Shown piece after piece: positions 20,645-31,400 of a stretch of 64,000 nt of DNA (within the stretch, counting starts at the first letter, position 1; every line of letters begins with the position of its first letter). The DNA lies in NCBI RefSeq assembly GCF_036250755.1, contig NZ_CP109583.1, positions 5,867,501-5,931,500 of the forward strand, given 5' to 3'. The notes under the pieces are model-generated. The model worked only from the letters and a program-made list of their open reading frames with translations. It was not told the origin of the DNA and searched no databases. The translations under genes and the position numbers were made by a program. This DNA comes from Streptomyces uncialis. Its GTDB lineage: Bacteria > Actinomycetota > Actinomycetes > Streptomycetales > Streptomycetaceae.

Positions 20645-20795
20645 CTTCAGGCCGGGATGTCGTGCGGGCCCGAAGGTGTCAGGCCGGGGTGTCGTACGGG
20701 CCTGGGATGTCGTGCGGGACGGGCCGGAATGTCGTACGGGCCGGGGGTGCCGTACGGGCCGGGGTGTCAGGCCGGGGTGTCGTGCGGGGTCGGGG
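20645..20795. repeat. Imperfect tandem repeat around TGTCGTACGGGCC
   Basis: About six imperfect copies of a 20-25 bp unit containing GGCCGGGGTGTCGTACGG or GGATGTCGTGCGGG lie in tandem between the two minus-strand genes. They run into the last codons of the GNAT gene (residues PHDTPA). It is probably expanded non-coding sequence; some units can form small hairpins. Confidence 0.7.
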
Positions 20796-21378
20796 TGCCG
20801 CGCGCGGGGAGGTAGGTGTCGCGGCTCGGCATGCCCAGGTCGTGGGGGAGGAGGGAGCCCACCCAGCAGTCGCGGAGCGTGCCCTTGTTGAGGATGCCCG
20901 CGCGCAGGACGCCCTCCATGGTGAAGCCGCTGCGCTCGGCGACGGCCCGTGACGCGGTGTTGCCGACCTCGGCGCGCCATTCGAGGCGGGTGCAGGCGAG
21001 GGAGCCGAAGCCCCAGCGGGCCAGCGCCCGGACGGTCTCGGTGGTGTAGCCGCGGCCGCGGTGCCCGGCGGCGGTCCAGTAGCCGATCTCCCAGGTGCCC
21101 GAGCTCGGGTGGTGCAGGCTGGCGGCGCCGACGAGCGGGCCTGCCCCGCCGTCGGGGTCGCGCAGGCGCACGGCGAAGGAGTACTCCGTGCCGTCACGCC
21201 AGGTGCCCGGGGCGATACGGCCGACGAACAGGGCGGCGTCCTCGCGGGTGTACGGCGAGGGGACCGTCGTCCACCGCTGGATGCCGGGGTCCTGGCAGGC
21301 GGCGGACACCTCGTCGGTGTCGGCGGGGGCGAACGGCCGCAGCAGCAGGCGTTCGGTGGTCAGGGTGACGTGCTCCAT
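20767..21378 (-). CDS. GNAT family N-acetyltransferase (RimJ/RimL type)
   Basis: A 203-residue GNAT acetyltransferase. It begins [16 protein letters not shown], typical of the RimJ/RimL-like Acetyltransf_3 group. The acetyl-CoA binding loop [18 protein letters not shown] and the C-terminal signature [18 protein letters not shown] are visible. The substrate is unknown; relatives modify ribosomal protein N-termini, small molecules or antibiotics. The frame stays open far upstream only because it is antisense to secA, so ATG 21378 is the sensible start. It is divergent from secA across 231 bp. Confidence 0.9.
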   Translation of the reverse strand: MEHVTLTTERLLLRPFAPADTDEVSAACQDPGIQRWTTVPSPYTREDAALFVGRIAPGTWRDGTEYSFAVRLRDPDGGAGPLVGAASLHHPSSGTWEIGYWTAAGHRGRGYTTETVRALARWGFGSLACTRLEWRAEVGNTASRAVAERSGFTMEGVLRAGILNKGTLRDCWVGSLLPHDLGMPSRDTYLPARGTPTPHDTPA

Positions 21379-21609
21379 CGACTGATTCTGCGGGTGCGCG
21401 CGGGCGGGATGCCACTGGATTCGCCGGGCGGATGTGAGCGACCGATCACAATTCGTGCGGGAGCGCGGCACCTTCCGTGGCGCTGGTCCGTTGTCCTGAT
21501 GGCTCTCGTAGGTGCGGACCTCCCGACGTGGCGCGGTCCTCGCATACGATGGCCGTTGCTCAACGGAATCCGACCGTGCCAGGCCCGACCGGCAAGGAGA
21601 TCTACCCCC

Positions 21610-24420
<2,811 letters not shown>

Positions 24421-24488
24421 TGGCCGACGTGGAGTAGGTAGCCGCTGTTCGGTGAGTGGTAGCGGTAGCGGCAGCCGCCGTTGGGTGG

Positions 24489-24534
24489 CAGCCGCAGCCG
24501 CAGCCGCAGCCGCAGCCGCAGCCGTTCGGTCGTG
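24489..24534. repeat. CAGCCG hexanucleotide microsatellite
   Basis: About seven consecutive CAGCCG units in the 3' region of secA, outside any convincing gene. A shorter GTAGCGGTAGCGGCAG repeat lies just before it. Such tracts are prone to slippage; no function is visible. Confidence 0.85.
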
Positions 24535-24542
24535 CCGGTGAC

Positions 24543-24576
24543 GGGCCGGGTTCCTCAGGGAGCCCGGCCCTTCCCG
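24543..24576 (+). terminator. secA terminator
   Basis: GGGCCGGG and CCCGGCCC form an 8-bp stem with a 12-nt loop, followed by TTCCC. It lies about 120 bases past the secA stop. The next gene is on the opposite strand and ends at 24645, so the hairpin may act in both directions. Confidence 0.7.
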
Positions 24577-24644
24577 TTGCCCGGGGCCCGGTACCCCGCC
24601 CCCCGGGGCCCGGTATCCCGTCCCGGTGGGCGGCGGTCGTCGGG

Positions 24645-25486
24645 TCAGGTTCCGGGGCCCAGGTCGATGGCCGTGCAACGCCAGCGGAGGTCCTGGCCGC
24701 GTTCCAGCCGGAACGCCATCGCGCTGAGCCGGTCCCCGGTGGCGATACGGGCGAAGACCTCGACGGCGCCGTTGCGGGGTACGCAGTAGCCGACGTCGCG
24801 GACCACGGGGGCCGGTCCCCGGGTGCGCAGCGGACCGTGTTCCGCGAGCCGGGCGAGTTCGTCGTACGCGCTGCCCGCGGTGTGGCGCAGCATCGAGTGG
24901 ACGGGCCGGCGGCCGGTGAGGACGGCGAGGAGGCGGTCGGCGAAGAGGTCGGTGGGGCGCGGCGGGCCGCTGTCGGGCGCCGCGGGGCGCCTGGCGGCGC
25001 CTGGGGGCGTCCGGGGGCCGCCCGCGAGGTGGCCGGGTGCCGGGTGGCCCGCCGGGCCACGTGCGCCGCCCTGACGGGGTACGGCGCCCCGCGGGGACCT
25101 CCCGGACGGCGGGGGTCGCGCCGGGCGGGCGGGCGCGAGGCCGCGGACCGGCCGGCGGGCCGGTGCGGTGCGCCGACGTCCTGGCCCGGGACGCGTGAGT
25201 GCCCGCCGCCGGAACCAGGGCCCGGGTCGCGCGGTGCGCCGTCACGAGTCCCGCCACCCGCCCCGCCACCCGTACCCCTGCTTGCCCCGCCACCCGTACG
25301 GCCGTCGGCCCCGCCGCCCGTACCAGCGTCCGCGCCGCCGCCCGCCACGGAACCGTCCGCGCCGCCGCCCGCCACGGAACCGTCCGCGCCGCCGCCCGCC
25401 ACGGAACCGTCCGCGCCGCCCGTCCCGGTGCCCGCCGTCCCGCCGGCCGCCGTGTGGGCCGCGGCGCGGGTCATGACCTTGTGCAT
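24645..25486 (-). pseudogene. Rv3235 family protein, reading frame broken
   Basis: The conserved C-terminal domain of the Rv3235 family is clear. Its frame reads RPTDLFADRLLAVLTGRRPV, then HSMLRHTAGSAYDELARL, and ends RWRCTAIDLGPGT at 24645. That frame is open back to a stop at 25242-25244 but has no ATG, GTG, TTG or CTG before the domain; the only ATG (24893) lies inside the conserved part. A normal-looking N-terminus, MHKVMTR, starts at 25486 in a different frame. The two join only if one base is gained or lost between about 24960 and 25241, in very GC-rich DNA. This is a recent frameshift or a sequencing error. The family's function is unknown; it usually lies next to secA. Confidence 0.75.
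25331..25416. repeat. 27-bp tandem repeat, three copies
   Basis: Three near-perfect copies of a 27-bp unit (each containing CCCGCCACGGAACCGTCC) start at about 25331, 25358 and 25385. On the minus strand each encodes GGADGSVAG in the N-terminal part of the Rv3235-family gene. The period is a multiple of three, so copy-number change would not shift the frame. Confidence 0.9.
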
Positions 25487-25832
25487 GGGGGTCCCCCGAT
25501 CGCCGGGCCGCTCTGCTACCCGGCAGTAGCTTGTGGTGGATCTTGTACGTACCGGGGGAGGGCGGCGCAACGTCCCGATGGCCTCGGGGGCGGGGGCCGG
25601 GGATTCACCTATCAGGGTGACGCCGGGCGTCTTCGCGCCGGTGGGAGCGGGGTCGGGGAGGTGAACCCCGGGGTGCGGAAGGGCGATTCCGATGCGGGTA
25701 CGCCGCCCCGATCGGGGACACGCGCACGTATCCTGGGTCAACCGGTACCCGGGAGGTCAGCCTCCCGGGAACCGTCCTCGTCGGCCTTCCGGGAGCCCCC
25801 CGAGGCAGGCCCGTCCCAGAAAGCGGCCCGTC
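25487..25832. other. Divergent promoter region with a 9-bp hairpin
   Basis: This 346-bp gap separates the minus-strand Rv3235-family gene and the plus-strand gene at 25833. The hairpin CCCGGGAGG-TCAG-CCTCCCGGG (25748-25769) sits about 65 bases before the downstream start and could be a leader attenuator or a read-through terminator. A GTATCCT element at 25730-25736 may be a -10 box. No coding frame is convincing. Confidence 0.55.
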
Positions 25833-26348
25833 ATGCGCGTGTACGTCCCCCTGACCCTTCCCGGTCTCGCAGAGGCGCACAAGGCGGGTGAGCTGGGACC
25901 CGGCCCTCTCACGGCGTACGCGGTCACCCCGGCGCTGCGCGAGTGGTACGTCTCCGACGACATCGAGGAGCTGGAGTACGCGGCGCTGAACAGGGCCGCC
26001 GCGGCCTCGCTGCGGCTGCTCGCGGTGGACCCGGGGTGTCCGCGCCGCCGGGTCGTCGTCGCGGTCGAGGTCCCCGACGCCGACGCGGTCCCCGACCCGG
26101 ACCGCGGGCTCGACCCCGGTGCGCTCGGCGAGGTGCGGATCGCCCGTCCCGTGGCGCTGGCCAGGGCCGCCGCCGTGCATGTGGACTCGGACGAGGCCGA
26201 CGCGGACGTCTCCGCGGCGGCGAGTGCGCTGGGCGCGGCGGACCAGGGCGACGGTGACGCGCAGTTCGTGGTCGACGGCGCCGAGGACCATGAGCTGCTC
26301 TGGTACGCGACGCAGGAGATCCCGCAGCTGGTGGGCCTCGGCGACTGA
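25833..26348 (+). CDS. Conserved actinobacterial protein, DUF6912-like
   Basis: A 171-residue soluble protein starting MRVYVPLTLPGLAEAHKAGE. It contains the segment YAVTPALREWYVSDDIEELEYAAL and ends WYATQEIPQLVGLGD. The pattern matches a conserved Streptomyces family that I recall as DUF6912; no function is known. There is no signal peptide or membrane segment. ATG 25833 is chosen because conserved-looking sequence begins at once. It is followed after 42 bases by the HAD hydrolase gene on the same strand, as in relatives. Confidence 0.8.
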   Translation: MRVYVPLTLPGLAEAHKAGELGPGPLTAYAVTPALREWYVSDDIEELEYAALNRAAAASLRLLAVDPGCPRRRVVVAVEVPDADAVPDPDRGLDPGALGEVRIARPVALARAAAVHVDSDEADADVSAAASALGAADQGDGDAQFVVDGAEDHELLWYATQEIPQLVGLGD

Positions 26349-26390
26349 GCCCCCGGGGCGCTGTCGGTGGTGGCGGGTACGTTCTTCCGT

Positions 26391-27071
26391 ATGGGGAAGC
26401 AGGGAACGCACATCGTCTGGGACTGGAACGGCACGCTGTTCCACGACATCGACGCCGTGGTCGGCGCCAGCAACGCCGCGTTCGCCGAGATCGGTCTGGG
26501 GCCGGTCACCGTGGAGCAGTACCGGGAGCTGTACTGCGTGCCGGTGCCCAGGTTCTACGAGCGGCGGCTGGGCCGGCTGCCCACGGAGAGCGAGTGGCTG
26601 GTCATGGACGCGGCCTTCCAGCGGCATTACACGGCGCACCGGGTCGGCTGCGGGCTGACGGACGGGGTGGAGGCGCTGCTCGCCGGCTGGCGGGGCGCCG
26701 GGCGGAGCCAGTCGCTGCTCAGCATGTTCGGGCACGAGGAGCTGGTGCCGCTGGTCCGCGCCTTCGGTATCGACGCGTCGTTCACGCTGGTCGAGGGCCG
26801 GACCGGGCCCAGTGGCGGTACCAAGGCGGAGGCGATGGCGCGGCATGTGGCGGCGCTCGGTGTGCTCGACGTGTCCCGGGTCCTGGTGATCGGTGACGCG
26901 GTGGACGACGCCGTGGCCGCGCGGTCCGTCGGCGCGGGCGCGGTGCTGTACACCGGTGGTTCGCACAGCAGAGCCGCTCTGGAGGGCGCCGGGGTGCCCG
27001 TCGTGGACTCGCTGGCCGAGGCGGTCGCGGTCGCGGAGGAGCTGGCCGGACAGCCGCTGCGCCGCCGTTGA
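26391..27071 (+). CDS. HAD superfamily hydrolase
   Basis: A 226-residue HAD phosphatase, probably phosphoglycolate-phosphatase-like in fold. Motif I is VWDWNGTL near the N-terminus, in which Asn replaces the usual third-position residue of DXDGT. Motif III Lys lies in GGTKAEAM and motif IV is VIGDAVDD. A helical cap domain lies between about residues 25 and 95. The substrate cannot be told. ATG 26391 has no ribosome site, and a TACGTT hexamer seven bases upstream suggests a leaderless mRNA. Transcription ends at the hairpin at 27144. Confidence 0.9.
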   Translation: MGKQGTHIVWDWNGTLFHDIDAVVGASNAAFAEIGLGPVTVEQYRELYCVPVPRFYERRLGRLPTESEWLVMDAAFQRHYTAHRVGCGLTDGVEALLAGWRGAGRSQSLLSMFGHEELVPLVRAFGIDASFTLVEGRTGPSGGTKAEAMARHVAALGVLDVSRVLVIGDAVDDAVAARSVGAGAVLYTGGSHSRAALEGAGVPVVDSLAEAVAVAEELAGQPLRRR

Positions 27072-27143
27072 CCGTCGGGCGGTCGCAGGGCCGTCGCAGG
27101 GCCGTTGCATGGTGACGCAGGGGGCGCAGGGTGGCCGCCGGGT

Positions 27144-27171
27144 GGCGTCCGCCCCGGCGGGGGCGGACGCC
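27144..27171. terminator. Bidirectional terminator hairpin
   Basis: GGCGTCCGCCCC, loop GGCG, GGGGCGGACGCC: a perfect 12-bp stem. It stands between the convergent HAD hydrolase and DJ-1/PfpI genes, 72 bases after one stop and 20 after the other. Confidence 0.85.
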
Positions 27172-27191
27172 GCACCGTACGGGAGGTACGG

Positions 27192-27770
27192 CTAGCCGTC
27201 CGACGGGTCCACCGGGTGGGCCGCGCGCAGGATCTTCAGGAACTCCCGCATCCACGCGGGATGGTCGGGCCACGCGCGGGACGACACGAGGGTGCCGTCG
27301 ACCACGGCCTCCGCGTCCTGGAACTCCGCGCCGTTGATCTCCATGTCCGGCTCCAGCGCCGGGTACGCGGTGACCCGGCGTCCGCGCAGGGAGCCGATGG
27401 CGGCGGTCAGCAGGGGCCCGTGGCAGATCTGGGCCACCGGCTTGTCCGCGTCGAAGAACGCCTTGAGGATCTTGCGCAGTTCCGCGTCGCCGCGCAGATA
27501 CTCCGGTGCCCGGCCGCCGGGGATCACCAGCGCGACGTAGTCGCCCGGGTCGACCTCGGCGAACGCGAGGTCCGCGGGCCAGGTGTAGCCGGGCTTCTCG
27601 GTGTACGTGTCGAAGCCGGGCTCGAAGTCATGGACGACGAACCGGAGTGTCTTGCGGGTCGGGGCCGCGATATGCACCTCGTACCCTTCCTCGCGCAGCC
27701 GCTGGTACGGGTACAGCACCTCCAGGGATTCCGCCGCGTCACCGGTCACGATCAGGACCTTCGCCGACAT
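27192..27770 (-). CDS. DJ-1/PfpI family protein
   Basis: A 192-residue cytoplasmic protein of the class I glutamine amidotransferase-like fold. The nucleophile elbow reads AQICHGPLL, with the conserved Cys-His pair, and the N-terminus SAKVLIVTGDAAESLEVLYP is typical of the PfpI group. Members include proteases, chaperones and glyoxalase-like enzymes, so the activity cannot be named. ATG 27770 (MSAKV) is preferred to the ATG four codons upstream because family members begin close to this strand. It is monocistronic and divergent from the dehydrogenase gene. Confidence 0.9.
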   Translation of the reverse strand: MSAKVLIVTGDAAESLEVLYPYQRLREEGYEVHIAAPTRKTLRFVVHDFEPGFDTYTEKPGYTWPADLAFAEVDPGDYVALVIPGGRAPEYLRGDAELRKILKAFFDADKPVAQICHGPLLTAAIGSLRGRRVTAYPALEPDMEINGAEFQDAEAVVDGTLVSSRAWPDHPAWMREFLKILRAAHPVDPSDG

Positions 27771-28434
27771 CGCCGTCCTCACTCCGTCCTGGGTCCAGCG
27801 GGCAGCGCCCGTGCGCGCCCGCGGGTTCCCGCAGCGCTCACGCGCCGCCCCCGGTGCTCACCGTGCCGTCCGCCGGGAACCCCTGCCGAGAGGGCGCGGA
27901 CGACACCAGGGGAACGCCCCGGCGGGCCCCGGGACACGCGGGCAGGCCGCCGTCGGCCGGAACCCGCTCCCGGTGCGCGGGCCCCGGCGGGCCCGTGCCC
28001 GAGCGGTGCGGTCACCCGTGCGGAGGGCCGCCCCGCGCCCGGTCCCCTGTCGCCTTCGTCACACCGCCCGCCATGCATCACACCTGCTCAGGAACGAGGT
28101 GTGCAGACTGTCAAAGTTTGACCGCTGGATTTGTACACATACGGCTCATGACGGCTCCCCAGGGGGGAGCGATAGCCTTGACCCGTGATCAGCGCGATAT
28201 CCCGCGGGGGCGTCGTAGCCCCTGCCCTGCGCCCGGTGCACGCGGAGGAAATCCGTGCCCGGGCGGTCGCTGGTCCTCGCGCACAGGGCGACGGCCGGTA
28301 CTTGGCTGAATCCGCCCCGGGCTGCGCGCATCGCGGCATAGCGTCACCAACGACCGGACACCCCGTGTCGTGGCGTTACGTCTCTTCACCTTTTTCTACG
28401 TCACGCAACGGCGCGCGACAGGAGCCAGAGGACA
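27771..28434. other. Long regulatory gap upstream of glutamate dehydrogenase
   Basis: This 664-bp gap has no convincing gene. Its first 300 bases are GC-rich and featureless. From 28100 it becomes less GC-rich and carries the palindrome GTCAAA-G-TTTGAC (28110-28122), the hairpin GCTCCCC-AGG-GGGGAGC (28154-28170), and an imperfect inverted repeat GCGTTACGT...ACGTCACGC near 28373-28407. The latter is 30-60 bases before the dehydrogenase start. Regulation of both flanking genes probably lies here. Confidence 0.55.
28110..28122. promoter_or_regulatory. 13-nt perfect palindrome, candidate operator
   Basis: GTCAAA-G-TTTGAC, overlapping a TTTGAC that could serve as a -35 hexamer. It is one of very few AT-richer palindromes in the window. 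It stands 313 bp before the dehydrogenase start and 340 bp before the divergent DJ-1/PfpI gene. The binding protein is unknown. Confidence 0.4.
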
Positions 28435-31400
28435 ATGCAGACCAAGCTGGACGAAGCCAAGGCCGAGCTGCTCGCACGGGCCGCCCGGGTAGCTGAGAAC
28501 AGTCCGGTCGGGGGCACACTGCCGACCGGGACGACGGGCGAGGGAGCCCCCGACCGGGACACCCTGCTCGCGTTCCTCCAGCGCTACTACCTGCACACCG
28601 CGGCCGAGGACCTCGCCGACCGTGACCCGGTCGACGTGTTCGGGGCCGCCTACTCCCATCACCGGCTCGCCGAGACGCGCCCCCAGGGCACGGCGAACGT
28701 CCGGGTGCACACCCCCACCGTCGAGGAGAACGGCTGGACGAGCAGCCACTCCGTGGTGGAGGTCGTCACCGACGACATGCCGTTCCTCGTCGACTCCGTC
28801 ACCAATGAACTGTCCCGGCAGAACCGCGGCATCCATCTGGTGATCCACCCGCAGCTCGTGGTGCGCCGCGACGTCACCGGCAAGCTCCTGGAGATCCTTC
28901 CCGGCGAGCGGGCCTCCGGCGGCCGCAAGGACCTTCCGCACGACACGCTCGTCGAGTCGTGGATCCATGTGGAGATCGACCGCGAGACCGACCGCGCCGA
29001 CCTCAAGCAGATCACCGCCGATCTGCTGCGGGTCCTCTCCGACGCCCGGGAGGCCGTCGAGGACTGGGAGAAGATGCGGGACGCGGCGCTGCGTATCGCC
29101 GACGACCTGCCCTCCGAGCCGACCGCCGACGATCTGCGGGACCAGGAGGTCGAGGAGGCCCGCGAGCTGCTGCGCTGGCTCGCCGCCGACCACTTCACCT
29201 TCCTCGGCTACCGCGAGTACGACCTGCGGGACGACGACTCGCTGGCGGCCGTCCCCGGCACCGGTCTCGGGATCCTCCGCTCCGACCCGCCGCTCGAGGG
29301 CGACGACCACCACCCGGTCAGCCCGTCGTTCAACCGGCTGCCCGCCGACGCCCGCGCCAAGGCCCGTGAGCACCGGCTCCTCGTCCTCACCAAGGCCAAC
29401 AGCCGCTCCACCGTGCACCGGCCGTCCTACCTCGACTACGTCGGGGTGAAGAAGTTCGACGCCGACGGCAACGTCGTCGGGGAACGCCGCTTCCTCGGAC
29501 TGTTCTCGTCCGCCGCCTACACGGAGTCCGTGCGCCGGGTGCCCGTCGTGCGGCGCAAGGTCGCGGAGGTCCTCCAGTGCGCGGGCTTCTCGCCCAACAG
29601 CCACGACGGCCGCGACCTGCTCCAGATCCTGGAGACGTACCCGCGCGACGAGCTGTTCCAGACCCCGGCCGACGAGCTGCGCGCCATCGTCACCAGCGTC
29701 CTCTACCTCCAGGAACGCCGCCGGCTGCGGCTCTACCTGCGCAAGGACGAGTACGGGCGCTACTACTCCGCTCTGGTCTACCTGCCCCGCGACCGCTACA
29801 CGACCGGGGTGCGGCTGCGGATCATCGACATCCTCAAGGAGGAGCTGTCGGGGACCAGCGTCGACTTCACCGCGTGGAACACCGAGTCGATCCTGTCCCG
29901 GCTGCACTTCGTCGTCCGGGTCGCCCCGGGCACCGAACTGCCGCTGCTCAGCGACGCCGACAAGGACCGCATCGAGGCCCGGCTGGTCGAGGCCGCCCGG
30001 TCCTGGGCCGACGGCTTCGGGGAAGCCCTCAACGCCGAGTGCGGTGAGGAGCGCGCCGCCGAACTGCTGCGCAACTACGGCCACGCGTTCCCCGAGGGCT
30101 ACAAGGCCGACCACTCGCCGCGGGCCGCCGTCGCCGACCTCGGACATCTCGACGCCCTCAAGCACTCCCCGCACGACTTCTCGCTCAGCCTGTACGAGCC
30201 GGTCGGCAGCGCCCCCGAGGAGCGCCGCTTCAAGATCTACCGCACGGGTGAGCCGGTCTCCCTGTCCGCGGTGCTCCCGGTCCTCAGCCGGCTCGGCGTC
30301 GAGGTCATCGACGAGCGGCCCTACGAGCTGCGCTGTGCCGACCGGACGACCGTGTGGATCTACGACTTCGGGTTGCGGCTGCCGAAGTACGTGAGCGGCG
30401 GCAACGGCGACTACCTCGGCGAGGACGGCCGCGAGCGGTTCCAGGAGGCGTTCTCCGCTACCTGGACCGGCGCCGCCGAGAACGACGGCTTCAACGAACT
30501 CGTCCTGAGCGCCGGGCTCACCTGGCGCGAGGCGACGGTGCTGCGCGCGTACGCGAAGTATCTGCGGCAGGCCGGTTCCACCTTCAGCCAGGACTACATG
30601 GAGGACACCCTCCGCAACAACGTCCACACCACCCGGCTGCTGGTCTCCCTGTTCGAGGCGCGGATGTCACCGGAGCGCCAGCGCGCCGGGACGGAGCTGA
30701 CGGACGGCCTGCTGGAGGAACTGGAGGGCGCCCTGGACCAGGTCGCGTCCCTGGACGAGGACCGCATCCTGCGCTCGTTCCTCACCGTCATCAAGGCGAC
30801 CCTGCGCACCAACTTCTTCCAGCACACCGACAACGGCGGGTACCACGCCTACGTGTCGATGAAGTTCGACCCGCAGGCCATCCCGGACCTCCCGGCGCCC
30901 CGGCCCGCGTACGAGATCTGGGTGTACTCCCCGAAGGTCGAGGGCGTCCATCTGCGGTTCGGGAAGGTCGCGCGCGGCGGTCTGCGCTGGTCCGACCGGC
31001 GTGAGGACTTCCGTACCGAGATCCTCGGGCTGGTCAAGGCGCAGATGGTGAAGAACACCGTGATCGTGCCGGTCGGCGCGAAGGGCGGATTCGTCGCCAA
31101 GCAGCTGCCCGACCCGGCCGAGGACCGCGACGCGTGGCTCGCCGAGGGCGTCGCCTCGTACAAGACGTTCATCTCCGCGCTCCTCGACATCACCGACAAC
31201 CTGGTCGGCGGGGAGGTCGTGCCGCCGCAGGGCGTCGTCCGGCACGACGAGGACGACACCTATCTCGTCGTCGCCGCCGACAAGGGCACCGCGACCTTCT
31301 CCGACATCGCGAACAAGGTCGCGGAGGACTACCGCTTCTGGCTCGGGGACGCCTTCGCCTCCGGCGGCAGCGCGGGCTACGACCACAAGGGCATGGGCAT

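Noticed and set aside
27072..27191. tRNA or small RNA gene between the HAD and PfpI genes
   Set aside because: The only structure is a simple 12-bp hairpin that fits a bidirectional terminator; no cloverleaf can be drawn.
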